Source: DSUN01 sp035527715 (GTDB taxonomy: Bacteria; Planctomycetota; PUPC01; DSUN01). From it: a stretch of DNA of 64,000 bases. The position numbers were made by a program, and so were the translations under genes. Positions 16,844 through 26,469 of this stretch are shown in pieces (the first letter of the stretch is position 1; each line of letters opens with the position of its first letter). The stretch spans positions 1-64,000 of the forward strand of contig DATKZY010000108.1 in assembly GCA_035527715.1 (NCBI GenBank), read 5' to 3'. A model generated the notes under the pieces. It searched no databases. It saw nothing but the letters and a program-made list of their open reading frames with translations, and was not told the origin of the DNA.

Positions 16844-18490
16844 TCAAGGCTTGCGCAGGCAAAAGATCGTCACGTCGTCCTTCTGCGGGGCCTGGCCGAG
16901 GAACTGACTGACGTCCTCGAAGATGGCCGTGGCGAGTGCCTGGCTCGACAGGGCGCCGTAGGGCCGCTCGATCGTGGCGCCGAGGCGGGCGATGCCGTAC
17001 CGCTCGCCGGTGCTGCCCTCCGCCTCGGTGACCCCGCCGGCGTAGAGCACCAGCGCGTCGCCGGGACGGAAGCGGATGGCCACGTCCTCGATGGTCTCGT
17101 CGAACCCCGCGCCCTCCTGGATGCCGAGGGCAAGCCCTGTGCTGCTGAGCTCGCGGACCGGTGGCTCGTCCTGCCGGTTGAAAAGGATGGGCATCGTGTG
17201 CCCCGCGCGAGCGTAGGTGAAGGAGCCCGCGTGCGCGTCGAGCACGCCGTACAGGGCTGTGATGAAGGCGCGGGCGTTGTGGTGCGCCACGATGTCCTGG
17301 TTGGTCCGCCGCAGGACCTCGGCCGGCGACTGGTGGTGCTGGGAGTGATAGCGGAGCGACTTGCGGAACGCTGTGATGCTGCGCACCGCTTCCTCGCCCC
17401 GCGCTGGCAGGCCGCAGACCACCACCGCCAGGTTCTCCGGAGACACGTAGAAGTAGTCGTAGAAGGTCCCGCCGACGTCTGCGGCCGGGTGATGGAAGCA
17501 GTGGATGTCGTACCCATCAAGGATTGGGGGCTGGCCCGGGAGCACCTCCCGGAAAGCCTCCCGAGCCTCTTCCCGCGCCTTGTCGTCGGGCGGCGCAGGG
17601 GCTGCCGGGGGCGCCGTCGGGGCCGGAGTCGCATCAGGTGTGACCGGTGGAAGGTTGTAGACGGACGTGGAGCGCAAGATGAGCAAACCGGCGTCCGACT
17701 CGGGCTCCGGCTCGGGCGACGGGGTGGTCTGCGCCACCGGCTCTACGCTGGGTGCCGCGCCTGGGGCGCCGGCCGCCCGCGGCCGGCAACGCTCCATCAG
17801 GTGGCGCGCGATGCGCACGGGGGCAAGGGCAACCCGTTCGGCATCGGACGACAGGTCCACCTCGGGCACCACCTGCCGGCATCGCGGGCAAAGCCACTTG
17901 CCGTCCCTCGTCATCTGGCGCCAGCCTGGCTCCTGTTCCATCTTGCAGCGCACGCCGACCGTGACCTCCCGGTACCGGTCGGCGTCCTCGACAACCAAGT
18001 GGAGTGCCTCGGCGGAGTATGGCTTCCTGCCGTTCCGATTGCCCGGGCACTTCTCCAGGTGGGCGTGTACCCGCTCCAAGGGCGGAGAGGGCTCCTTGCT
18101 GTCGGCCCGCCACGGCACGTCGGTGGCCTGTGCGCAGTAGGGGCAGTACCAGTGGCCCAACTTGTCGGCCATCCGCCAGCCGCGCTGGGTGCGCAGCAGC
18201 TCCTCCCGCTCGATGCGGCGGGCCTTCGCCACGAGGAGCTTGTGGCTGAAACGCGTGCCCGACTCTTCCGACCAGTGCGGACAGTCATTCAGGAGATGCC
18301 GCAGCATCTCGCGCGGCGCCTTGTGCTCGTCGTAACCGCAGAAGCCGACCTCCCCGCAGTACGGGCACAGCCAGTCGCGTCCTCGGGCCACGACCCGCCA
18401 TCCGGGGTCGCGCTCGACGCGCTTGCGGATCGCCTCGAGCATGGCGTAGACTTGGGCGTCTACGTAGGTTCCTCTACCCGTCTTTGCCAT
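16844..18490 (-). CDS. SpoIIE/RsbU-type phosphatase homologue with three zinc-knuckle-like repeats; probable pseudophosphatase
   Basis: 548 residues. The first 240 hold three copies of a unit (GW, then about 10 residues, WxCPxC, then H, then C): C42/C45/H65/C70, C116/C119/H144/C148, C201/C204/H230/C235. A Pro/Ala-rich linker follows. From about 310 the sequence matches the PPM phosphatase domain of RsbU/SpoIIE type: ADVGGTFYDYFYV, SPAEVLRRTNQDI, FITALYGVLD, ARAGHTMPILF, GDALVLYAGGVTEA, KDDVTIFCLR. Compared with the family, the first D of GGDxYD is T, the D of DVSG is replaced (VVCGLPARG), and TDGVTE is AGGVTE; only the last DD is kept. Most metal ligands are therefore gone and catalysis is doubtful. 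It may work as a binding or scaffold protein. ATG at 18490, with a strong promoter upstream. Confidence 0.85.
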   Translation of the reverse strand: MAKTGRGTYVDAQVYAMLEAIRKRVERDPGWRVVARGRDWLCPYCGEVGFCGYDEHKAPREMLRHLLNDCPHWSEESGTRFSHKLLVAKARRIEREELLRTQRGWRMADKLGHWYCPYCAQATDVPWRADSKEPSPPLERVHAHLEKCPGNRNGRKPYSAEALHLVVEDADRYREVTVGVRCKMEQEPGWRQMTRDGKWLCPRCRQVVPEVDLSSDAERVALAPVRIARHLMERCRPRAAGAPGAAPSVEPVAQTTPSPEPEPESDAGLLILRSTSVYNLPPVTPDATPAPTAPPAAPAPPDDKAREEAREAFREVLPGQPPILDGYDIHCFHHPAADVGGTFYDYFYVSPENLAVVVCGLPARGEEAVRSITAFRKSLRYHSQHHQSPAEVLRRTNQDIVAHHNARAFITALYGVLDAHAGSFTYARAGHTMPILFNRQDEPPVRELSSTGLALGIQEGAGFDETIEDVAIRFRPGDALVLYAGGVTEAEGSTGERYGIARLGATIERPYGALSSQALATAIFEDVSQFLGQAPQKDDVTIFCLRKP

Positions 18491-18526
18491 CCGCCGTCGC
18501 CCCAGCTCCTTTCCCGCCGGACGAGT

Positions 18527-18556
18527 AGTATATCACGCGGTTCCCTGGCGAGTCAA
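18527..18556 (-). promoter_or_regulatory. promoter of the zinc-repeat phosphatase homologue
   Basis: On the minus strand: TTGACT (18556-18551), 18-bp spacer, TATACT (18532-18527). Confidence 0.75.
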
Positions 18557-18620
18557 CGACCTCCGAGGGCCGAATCCGAAAACGCGCGCCTCGGGCCGCT
18601 TGCGTGCCCCTCCCTGGCGG

Positions 18621-19343
18621 CTAGGCGGGCACCCCGACCACGGAGAGATAGAGCGCCGTCTCCCCGACGCCATCCACGCCCAGCACCGCGTTCACCTCGT
18701 CGTCGAGGAACGCCCCGATGGCGCAGCACCCCAGGCCGAGGGCCGTCGCGGCGAGGTGCAGGTTCTCCCCGATGTGCCCCGCGTCCAGATACATGTAGCG
18801 GTAGGCCCGCTCGTGGTAGCGCGGCTTCGAGCGGGCGGGCACTGCTGTCCAGGCGAACACGACGGCGGCGGCGGCCGCCATCTCCTGGTCGAGGCACGCG
18901 GCCGCAATGGCATTGGAGAGGTCCCCGCGCCGCAGCCGCTCCAGGCAGGCCCCCTCGACGTCGTAGCGGCACAGCCCCGCCTCCAGCCCGTCCACGCGGT
19001 TCACCACAACGTAGGTCTCGACGGGATAGCACGCGCCCGCCGAGGGCGCGGCGCGGAACGCGTGGCCGTGCTGGCTGGCCGTGATGCCCTGGGTGGCCCA
19101 GAGCAGTTGCGAGAGCTGCTCGCGCGTCAGCGGCGAGCGCCGGAAGTCGCGGACCGAGCGCCGGGCCTGGATGACGCCCCACAGTCCCTCGCCGCCCTCG
19201 CTCTGGGGCCCGGGCAGGCTCTCGCTCCCCTCGGCCGCCATGGCCTTCCCCGGCTCTGGCGGCTTTCCCCGGCCTCGGTGGTACTTCGTCGCCCGCTGAT
19301 ACGCGTCGCCGATCGGCAACTGTTGCCCGCCCGATACCCCCAT
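18621..19343 (-). CDS. SagB-type nitroreductase family protein
   Basis: FMN-dependent oxidoreductase fold of 240 residues. Family features seen are the FMN-binding RRSVRDFRRSPLTREQLSQLLWATQG, the SAGACYPVETYVVVN segment, and GHIGENLHLAATALGLGCCAIGAFLDDEVNAVLGVDG near the end. The pattern fits SagB-like dehydrogenases, which oxidise azolines in peptide natural products, but also many stand-alone members of unknown substrate. No cyclodehydratase or precursor peptide is nearby. The ATG at 19343 follows GGAGG by about 8 bases; a longer upstream frame would cross the divergent promoter and is rejected. Confidence 0.85.
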   Translation of the reverse strand: MGVSGGQQLPIGDAYQRATKYHRGRGKPPEPGKAMAAEGSESLPGPQSEGGEGLWGVIQARRSVRDFRRSPLTREQLSQLLWATQGITASQHGHAFRAAPSAGACYPVETYVVVNRVDGLEAGLCRYDVEGACLERLRRGDLSNAIAAACLDQEMAAAAAVVFAWTAVPARSKPRYHERAYRYMYLDAGHIGENLHLAATALGLGCCAIGAFLDDEVNAVLGVDGVGETALYLSVVGVPA

Positions 19344-19368
19344 GTACTCTCCTCCTGTTCTCCAGTCG

Positions 19369-19397
19369 TTGACTTCCGCCCCGCCGGGGATTATACT
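19369..19397 (+). promoter_or_regulatory. promoter of the GH42-like gene
   Basis: TTGACT (19369-19374), 17-bp spacer, TATACT (19392-19397). Transcription would start near 19404, which argues against the GTG at 19403 as start codon and for the ATG at 19484. Confidence 0.75.
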
Positions 19398-19483
19398 CAA
19401 TAGTGGTCCGCTGCTGCAACAGCTCGCGTCTCCCCGTCCTGCGAGCCGGCGTGTCTCCCCGCAGATCACCTGTGAGCACCCGC

Positions 19484-21781
19484 ATGCACAGACGTTCCTG
19501 GATTCTACATTTCCTGCTGCCCGTGCTCGCCGCTGGCCGCGCCGTGCCGGCCGAGGCCCCCGCGCGCATCGCCCGCACCCTCGCCGCCCTCGACGACCTC
19601 GAACGCGCCTGCCAACAGGCCGAGAAGGCGGGGATGCAGGGGATCTACCTGCGCATCCCCCTCGTCGTCGAGCGCCACGTGCTCGTGGACCTGGAGCCCG
19701 GGAACAAGGACCGCGACGTCATTCTCGACCACATCTACCACAGCTCGCTGCGAGCCAAGGCGGCCATCCTCGACGGCGCCGAGGCGCGGCGGCCGCACGT
19801 GCCGCCCCCGCCCGACCTCGCTAAGGTGAGCTTCCGCGACGGCTGGTGCCACGAGGGCGACGCACTGGTCTTCCCCCTTGTGGCCGGCTCGTGCCCGAAG
19901 GCCGTCAAGCCGTTCTTCGCCGAGGGGGAGTTGCGCCGGCTCGTGCCGGCCCTCGGCGGCCCCACCGGCGAGGCCCTCGACCAGACCGCCCTCGCCCGCC
20001 TCTACCGCGACGACCCGACCAGCCGCCGCGTCGGCTGGGACCGCCCCGCCGGCGGCTTCGCGCGCGACGGCACGCTCATCTGCCTCGACCACCCCGGCGT
20101 CCCCCAGGCCATCGCCGACTGCACGGCGAAGGCCGTCGCCGCCTGGCCCAAGGGCGGCCGGCCCCTCTACGTCTCGCTCGGCTCGGAGCCCTTCTACACC
20201 GACTATTCGGACCTCTCCCGCGACCGCTTCCTGGCCTGGCTCCGGGAGCACTACAAGAGCGTCCGCCTGCTCAACGCCGCCTGGGGCACGGAGGCGGCGG
20301 ACTTCGCTCCCGGGCTCCTGCCCACGCCCGACGAGGCGGCGGCAAGCCCCTCGCGCTGGACCGACTTCGCCGACTTCAACCACGGCCGCCTCACCGACCA
20401 CATCCGCTGGGCTGCGGGCAACGTGCGTGCTGCGGCGCCCGGGGTGCCTGTGGGCATTGCCCCCCTGCGCTATGCCTTCGCAGGCAGCTTCGCCCTCAGC
20501 GGGGTGGACCCCGTCGCCCTGGCCGCCGCGCTCGATGTTTTCGAGGTCAGCGGCGGGAGCGTGATCGAGGCCGACCTGGCCTTCGCCCTTGCGGCGGGCA
20601 AGCGCCCGGTGGTCAACCCCACCCTCTCGGCGTCCTTCGATCTGATCCCGCAACAGCTTCACGGAGTCGCCGCGGCGCGGCTCGCCGCGTGGCCGCCAGG
20701 GCCGCTCACAAGTATCGAGGCGATCCGCGTGGCCGAGGCCCTGCTTCGCGACGCCTTGGACGCTCGCCGTCTGGCCCCGCAGTGCGCCCGGCTCGCGCAG
20801 GCCCCGAAGCCCATTGCCCTCCTGTACTCGCAGGCGTCGCTTCGCCTGGCGCCACAGTGGGCGCTCCGCTGCTCCAAGAGCCCCTACACGCACGAGCTGG
20901 CGCGGGCCTGGCAGGCCGCCAGGTTCCTCGACCTCGGCGTCACGTTCCTCACGAGCCGCGACGTCGCGGATGCCCGCTGGCAGGGCACCCGCCTCCTCAT
21001 CGTGCCCGCGGCCCCTGCCGAGGAGGAGGCCGTGGTGCGGGCGCTCAGCGACTTCGTCGAGCTGGGCGGCCATCTGCTCCTGATCGCCGAGTCCTTCGTC
21101 TCCGACGAGCGCGGCCGCGAGGCCGATCACCTGATGCGGCTCGGCATCGAGGCCCCTGAGACGCGGCGGCCGTCCTACAGCACCAAGGCGCGCCCCGACC
21201 TGGGGGGCGCCCTCGACGACCTGGTCGCCAGCGACTCGCCGGTGGCCGACCTCCGGCCCGCGCCCGACGGCCCCCTCGCCTCCGTCAAGCGCCCCCTGCG
21301 AGCCACCGGCCTCTCGCAAAGGATCAAGATCAACGTCGCACACAAGGTCCTGGCCACCTTCGCCGATGGCACGCCGGCCATCGCCACGTTCGGGCGCGGC
21401 AAGGGGGCGCTCACCTACCTGGCCGCGCCCCTGGAGACGGAGGACCTCGCACTGGTCCTGCGACTCGTTGCGGCCAGGGCGGGCATCGAGCCCCTGGTGC
21501 GCCTGGTGCCCCTGGAGGGCGCGGCGTCCGGCATCGAGTGCCGCTCGGCCCGCGACGGCCCGGTGGTCCTCGCGTATGCCTGGAACACCAGTGCGGAGGC
21601 GCGCCGCGTCGCCTTCGAGACAGGCCCGATCACCGCGGCGCTCAACCTCGCGACGGGGCGGCCGGTCGCCACCCAGACCGACAAGGCGGGCGCCCTCCTC
21701 GGCCCCCTCCGCCTTGCCCCGGGCGAGGTCGCCCTCCTCCAACTCACCCCCACCCGCCCCGCCCCACCCGGCGCCCGATAG
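19484..21781 (+). CDS. secreted GH42-like (beta-galactosidase-type) protein
   Basis: 765 residues with a signal peptide (MHRRSWILHFLLPVLAAGRA). The N-terminal half resembles the GH42 barrel: SLGSEPFYTDYSDLSRDRFL with a candidate acid/base Glu235, LLNAAWGTE, and DFADFNHGRLTDHIRWAAGNVRAAAPG. The middle fits the GH42 trimerisation-type domain (LLIVPAAPAEEEAVVRALSDFVELGGHLLLIAE), and a C-terminal beta domain follows. The usual NE before the acid/base is SE, and I could not place the nucleophile Glu with confidence, so substrate and activity are open. It has its own promoter, divergent from the nitroreductase gene. The next gene follows after about 100 bases. Confidence 0.7.
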   Translation: MHRRSWILHFLLPVLAAGRAVPAEAPARIARTLAALDDLERACQQAEKAGMQGIYLRIPLVVERHVLVDLEPGNKDRDVILDHIYHSSLRAKAAILDGAEARRPHVPPPPDLAKVSFRDGWCHEGDALVFPLVAGSCPKAVKPFFAEGELRRLVPALGGPTGEALDQTALARLYRDDPTSRRVGWDRPAGGFARDGTLICLDHPGVPQAIADCTAKAVAAWPKGGRPLYVSLGSEPFYTDYSDLSRDRFLAWLREHYKSVRLLNAAWGTEAADFAPGLLPTPDEAAASPSRWTDFADFNHGRLTDHIRWAAGNVRAAAPGVPVGIAPLRYAFAGSFALSGVDPVALAAALDVFEVSGGSVIEADLAFALAAGKRPVVNPTLSASFDLIPQQLHGVAAARLAAWPPGPLTSIEAIRVAEALLRDALDARRLAPQCARLAQAPKPIALLYSQASLRLAPQWALRCSKSPYTHELARAWQAARFLDLGVTFLTSRDVADARWQGTRLLIVPAAPAEEEAVVRALSDFVELGGHLLLIAESFVSDERGREADHLMRLGIEAPETRRPSYSTKARPDLGGALDDLVASDSPVADLRPAPDGPLASVKRPLRATGLSQRIKINVAHKVLATFADGTPAIATFGRGKGALTYLAAPLETEDLALVLRLVAARAGIEPLVRLVPLEGAASGIECRSARDGPVVLAYAWNTSAEARRVAFETGPITAALNLATGRPVATQTDKAGALLGPLRLAPGEVALLQLTPTRPAPPGAR

Positions 21782-21804
21782 CCGCCCTGCGCCGCCGGGC
21801 GGTC

Positions 21805-21833
21805 TGGACGCTACGCGGGAGATGCGCTACAAT
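21805..21833 (+). promoter_or_regulatory. probable promoter of the activase gene
   Basis: TGGACG (21805-21810), 17-bp spacer, TACAAT (21828-21833). Confidence 0.5.
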
Positions 21834-21878
21834 ACGGCGAGTATCGTGGTAACGTGTTCCCCCCACCGAGGTGGCTCT

Positions 21879-24800
21879 GTGCATATCGGGTTGGACATCG
21901 GTTCAGTGAGCGTCAACGCGGTCCTGATGGCCGCGGATTCGCGGGTTCTCGAGGACCACTATATTCGCACCAAGGGCCAACCGGTCCAGGCGATGCGGCG
22001 CGCGCTGGCCGACCTGTTCCAGCGCACGCCCGCGCCGGCGGTCCGGGGCATCGCGGTCACGGGCTCCGGCGGCAAGCTGGCCGCCGAGATTCTCGGCTGC
22101 CCGTTCGTCAACGAGATCATCGCCCAGAGCAAGGCGTCCGCGCTCCTCCACCCCGACGTACGCACGGTGATCGAGATCGGCGGCGAGGACTCCAAGCTCA
22201 TCCTCCTCGAGCGCGAGGAGGAGACGGGCGAGGTGCGGGTGCGCGACTTCGCGATGAACACCCTGTGCGCCGCGGGGACCGGCTCGTTCCTCGACCAGCA
22301 GGCATCGCGCCTCGGCTTCACGATCGAGGAGTTCAGCGCGGTGGCGCGGAAGAGCAAGGCCCCGCCCCGCATCGCCGGCCGCTGCTCGGTGTTCGCGAAG
22401 ACCGACATGATCCACCTCCAGCAGGAGGGGACGCCTGATTTCGACATCGTGGCCGGCCTGTGCCATGCGATGGCGCGGAACTTCAAGAGCAACATCGGCA
22501 AGGGCAAGGAGTTCGACAAGCCGATCGCGTTCCACGGCGGCGTCGCGGCCAACAGCGGGATGGTTGCCGCCTTCGAGGGCGTGCTGGAGCTCGGGCCCGG
22601 CGAGCTGCTCGTGCCCGAGCACTTCGCCTCGTTCGGCGCCATCGGGGCCGTGCTGTCGGCGATGGCGCAGGCGTCCAGCCCGCGGGCCGTGGGCAAGGAA
22701 CCTGTGCCGCCGTCGAAGGCGCTGGAGGCCATTGACGCCTACCTGGCCCACCGCACGGCCAAGGTGCACACGCTGGCGCCGCTCGTGGACCCCGGCCACG
22801 TGACCCGCACGGAGCCCGACCCTGTTCCGGCGGGAACAGCCAGGATCAACGCCTACGTCGGCGTGGACGTCGGGTCGATCTCCACCAACGTCGTCGTGCT
22901 TTCCGAGGAGGGCAAGGTGCTGGCCCGCCGCTACCTGATGACGGCGGGCCGCCCCATCGAGGCCGTGGTGCGCGGCCTGAAGGAGGTGGGCGACGAGGTC
23001 GCCGACCGCGTCGAGGTCCAGGGCTGCTGCACCACAGGCTCGGGCCGCTACCTGACCGGCGACTTCATCGGCGCCGACGTGGTGAAGAACGAGATCACCG
23101 CCCACGCCACTGCCGCCGCGTGGGTGGACCCCAATGTGGACACGATGTTCGAGATCGGGGGGCAGGACTCGAAGTACGTGCGGCTGGAGAACGGCGCGAT
23201 CGTGGACTTCACGATGAACAAGGTGTGCGCCGCGGGCACCGGCTCGTTCCTCGAGGAGCAGGCGGAGCGGCTCGGGGTGAAGATCATCGGCGAGTTCGGC
23301 GCCCTCGCCCTCAGCTCCAAGGCGCCCGCCAACCTGGGCGAACGCTGCACGGTGTTCATGGAGTCCGACCTCAATCACCACCAGCAGCAGGGCGTGCGGA
23401 AGCCCGACCTGGTCGCGGGGCTGTGCTACTCGATCGTCTACAACTACCTCAACCGCGTGGTCGAGGACCGGTCGGTCGGCAATTGCGTGTTCTTCCAGGG
23501 CGGCGTGGCGGCGAACCGGGGCGTCGCCGCCGCGTTCCAGGCCGTCACGGGCAAGAAGATCATCGTCCCGCCCCACCACGACGTGATGGGGGCCATCGGC
23601 TGCGCGCTGATCGCCCAGAAGGAAACCGTCGGGGCGTCTCGGTTCAAGGGCTTCGACCTCACGCACCGCACCTACACCACCGAGGCGTTCGGGTGCAAGG
23701 ACTGCCCGAACCTCTGCGAGGTCCGCCGCGTGAGCGTCGCCGGGGAGCCCCCCCTTCACTACGGCAGCCGGTGCGGCAAGTTCGACGAGGAGAAGCGGGC
23801 GACCCTGGGCGAGCACCTGCCGCGCCTGTTCCGCGAGCGCGAGCGCTGGCTCCTGGCCTCCTACCCCAAGGACCGCCCCGACCGCCCGAACGGCAAGACC
23901 ATCGGCATCCCCCGCATCACGACCTACTTCGAGATGTTGCCCTTCTGGAAGGCGTTCTTCACCGAGCTGGGCTTCCAGGTCGTCACCTCGGGCAAGACCA
24001 ATCGGACGATCGTCCGCGACGGCCTCGAGCACGTCGTCGCCGAGACCTGTTTCCCGATCAAAGCGGCCCACGGCCATATCCTCGAGCTCCTGCGGCGCGA
24101 GGTGGACTACTTGTTCCTCCCCTGCCTCGTGAACCTGACGCCGCGGTGCGAGGGGACGACGAACTCCTACTCCTGCCCCTACGTGCAGACCGTGCCCTAC
24201 ATGACCAATGCCGCGCTGGAGTTCGACCGCTACCCGCGCACAGAGGTCCTGGTGCCGGTGCTCCACATGCAGAAGGGCCCCGGCGAGGTGGAGCGCGTGC
24301 TGCGCGAGCTGGCCGGCCGCCTGGGCATCGAGCGCCGCACGACCCGCGAGGCCCTCCGAGTGGCCTGGGACGCCCAGCGGAGCTTCTACCAGGCCGTCGA
24401 GCGGCGGGGCCGCGAGGTGCTCGACGGGCTCCGCGACGGCGACGTCGCCGTCGTCATCGTCGGCCGACCCTACAACACGTGCGACGACGGCCTGAACCTC
24501 GGCCTGCCCGACAAGCTCCGCGACCTGGGCGTCCTGGCCCTGCCGCCCGACTTCGTGCCGACGGACGACGCGGACATCGGGACCGACTACCCGAACATGT
24601 ACTGGCGCCACGGCCAGCACATCCTCAGCCTCGGCCGCACCATCGGCGCCCACCCGCGCCTCCACGCCCTCTACATCACCAACTTCGGCTGCGGGCCCGA
24701 CTCGTTCATCGCCAAGTTCTTCACCCGCGAGATGCGCGGCAAGCCCTACCTGACGATCGAGGTGGACGAGCATTCGGCCGACGTGGGCGCCCTCACGCGG

Positions 24801-26090
24801 TGCGAGGCGTTCCTCGACAGCCTGCGGAATGCCCGCCCGGCCCAGCTCCCCTGCCGCCCGCTCGCCCACGTCCAACGCTGCAAGCGCGACCGCGTGATCT
24901 ATGTCCCCTTCATGGGCGACCACTCCCAGCCCATCGCCGCCGCGATGCGGCACCACGGGGTCGAGGCCGTGCCGATGCCGATCTCGGACGCCGAGAGCGT
25001 GGCGCTCGGCCGCCAGCTCACTACGGGCAAGGAGTGCTTCCCGTGCATCGTGACCACGGGCGACATCCTGAAGGCGGTGCGGCGGCCCGACTTCGCGCCG
25101 TCGCGCAGCGCCTTCTTCATGCCCTCGACCATGGGGCCGTGCCGATTCGGACAGTACAGCAAGTTCCACCGCATGGTGCTCGACGACCTGGGCTATGAGG
25201 ACGTGCCGATGGTCGAGCTCGACCAGTCGAGCACCCAGGGCTTCCACGGCGACGCCGGCAGCCTCGGCACCCGCTTCCGCAAGCTCGCCTGGAGCGGCAT
25301 GGTCCTCCTCGACCTCCTCCAGAAGATCACCCGCCAGACCCGGCCCTACGAGAGCAACGCGGGCGACTGCGACGCGCTGTACGCCCACTTCGTCGAGCGG
25401 ATGGCGAGCGCCGTCGAGCGCGGGGCCAACCTGGTGCCGCTGGCCCGCGAGATCGTGCAGGCATTCTGCTCCGTCCCGACCGACCGCAGCCAGCCGAAGC
25501 CGCGCATCGGCGTCATCGGCGAGATCTACGTCCGCTGCAACCCCTTCTGCAACCACGACGTCGCCCGCACCCTCGAAGACCTGGGGGCCGAGGTCTGGCT
25601 CCCACCCCTCGAAGAGTGGGTGGACTACATCAGCTACGAGCGCAGGATTGACAGCCGCGCGGACGGCAACTTCGGCGGCTACCTCAAGGAACTGGTGACC
25701 CAATTCGTCCAGGACCGCGAGGTCCGCCGCCTGACGCGACCCTTCCGCGGCGCCCTGCGCGACTTCGTCTACGAGGCGCACACGCCCCAGGTCGTCGAGC
25801 TGGCGCGGCCCTACCTGAACTTCGCCGTCCGGGGCGAGGCCATCCTCAGCATGGGCCGGTCCGTCGAGTACGCCCACCACGGCTTCGACGGCATCGTCAA
25901 CGTCATCCCCTTCAACTGCATGCCCGGCACCATCGTCGAGGCCCTGCTCGAGCGCTTCCGCAAGTTCCACCCCGGCCTGCCCGTGCTCAAGATGGCCTAC
26001 GACGGCCTCACCCACGTCGGCGAGGACACCCGGATCGAGGCATTCGTCTACCAGGCCCGCCAGCACGCCGAGCGCACGCCGCGCCCCTGA
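21879..26090 (+). CDS. BadF/BcrA-type two-domain acyl-CoA dehydratase activase homologue
   Basis: A 1403-residue protein of the fused activase/dehydratase-like family. Two ASKHA ATPase domains lie in tandem: IGLDIGSVSVNAVL with CAAGTGSFLDQQASRLG, and VGVDVGSISTNVVVL with CAAGTGSFLEEQAERLG. The paired cysteines in these loops bind the shared 4Fe-4S cluster in HgdC-type activases. From about residue 600 come a DUF2229-like region (IGIPRITTYFEMLPFWKAFFTELGF) and cysteine-containing dehydratase-subunit-like segments (TCFPIKAAHGH, TTGKECFPCIVTTGD). The ATP-driven activase should pass low-potential electrons to a radical enzyme; the substrate of this large form is unknown. GTG at 21879 has GAGG seven bases upstream. 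A remnant of its 3' end recurs at 28144. Confidence 0.93.
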   Translation: MHIGLDIGSVSVNAVLMAADSRVLEDHYIRTKGQPVQAMRRALADLFQRTPAPAVRGIAVTGSGGKLAAEILGCPFVNEIIAQSKASALLHPDVRTVIEIGGEDSKLILLEREEETGEVRVRDFAMNTLCAAGTGSFLDQQASRLGFTIEEFSAVARKSKAPPRIAGRCSVFAKTDMIHLQQEGTPDFDIVAGLCHAMARNFKSNIGKGKEFDKPIAFHGGVAANSGMVAAFEGVLELGPGELLVPEHFASFGAIGAVLSAMAQASSPRAVGKEPVPPSKALEAIDAYLAHRTAKVHTLAPLVDPGHVTRTEPDPVPAGTARINAYVGVDVGSISTNVVVLSEEGKVLARRYLMTAGRPIEAVVRGLKEVGDEVADRVEVQGCCTTGSGRYLTGDFIGADVVKNEITAHATAAAWVDPNVDTMFEIGGQDSKYVRLENGAIVDFTMNKVCAAGTGSFLEEQAERLGVKIIGEFGALALSSKAPANLGERCTVFMESDLNHHQQQGVRKPDLVAGLCYSIVYNYLNRVVEDRSVGNCVFFQGGVAANRGVAAAFQAVTGKKIIVPPHHDVMGAIGCALIAQKETVGASRFKGFDLTHRTYTTEAFGCKDCPNLCEVRRVSVAGEPPLHYGSRCGKFDEEKRATLGEHLPRLFRERERWLLASYPKDRPDRPNGKTIGIPRITTYFEMLPFWKAFFTELGFQVVTSGKTNRTIVRDGLEHVVAETCFPIKAAHGHILELLRREVDYLFLPCLVNLTPRCEGTTNSYSCPYVQTVPYMTNAALEFDRYPRTEVLVPVLHMQKGPGEVERVLRELAGRLGIERRTTREALRVAWDAQRSFYQAVERRGREVLDGLRDGDVAVVIVGRPYNTCDDGLNLGLPDKLRDLGVLALPPDFVPTDDADIGTDYPNMYWRHGQHILSLGRTIGAHPRLHALYITNFGCGPDSFIAKFFTREMRGKPYLTIEVDEHSADVGALTRCEAFLDSLRNARPAQLPCRPLAHVQRCKRDRVIYVPFMGDHSQPIAAAMRHHGVEAVPMPISDAESVALGRQLTTGKECFPCIVTTGDILKAVRRPDFAPSRSAFFMPSTMGPCRFGQYSKFHRMVLDDLGYEDVPMVELDQSSTQGFHGDAGSLGTRFRKLAWSGMVLLDLLQKITRQTRPYESNAGDCDALYAHFVERMASAVERGANLVPLAREIVQAFCSVPTDRSQPKPRIGVIGEIYVRCNPFCNHDVARTLEDLGAEVWLPPLEEWVDYISYERRIDSRADGNFGGYLKELVTQFVQDREVRRLTRPFRGALRDFVYEAHTPQVVELARPYLNFAVRGEAILSMGRSVEYAHHGFDGIVNVIPFNCMPGTIVEALLERFRKFHPGLPVLKMAYDGLTHVGEDTRIEAFVYQARQHAERTPRP

Positions 26091-26393
26091 GCGCCAGCCT
26101 TCTCGTCCTCACGCTCCTGCGCGGGGAGGCATTGTCTTGGACGCTCCGGCGTCCCTATGGCTCCGGCGCACCCCGGCAAGAATGGGCGCAGGAGCGTCCC
26201 AGACACGGCATCCTGAGGGTGGACCGTCGGGACGAGGTGGAGTCGGGGGGAGAGCGCCTCGTCCACAGACTCCGCTGATTCAAACGGACAGGCGAAGACG
26301 CGTAGTTGGGCTCCGAAGCACGAGCCTGGCCTTCTCTTTGTCTGCGGGAATCTGTGTCCATCCCTGGCTCTACATTCCTTTCCCCGCGCGTGC

Positions 26394-26422
26394 TTGACGC
26401 TCCGTGCGCGCGGGAGTAGAAT
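26394..26422 (+). promoter_or_regulatory. promoter of the RelE-like toxin-antitoxin pair
   Basis: TTGACG (26394-26399), 17-bp spacer, TAGAAT (26417-26422). Transcription would start near 26429, so the toxin start is taken as the ATG at 26470 and not the GTG at 26404. I see no other feature in the 300 bases after the activase stop. Confidence 0.7.
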
Positions 26423-26469
26423 ATGAAGCGGCTCGACAGGCTGTGGCAACGTGCGGAACCCCCGAGGGC

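Noticed and set aside
21903..26066. Minus-strand 1387-codon frame opposite the activase
   Set aside because: Antisense shadow with repetitive composition; the plus-strand protein has clear motifs.
26137..26397. Small ORFs in the gap after the activase
   Set aside because: No ribosome site or similarity; the region carries the toxin promoter.
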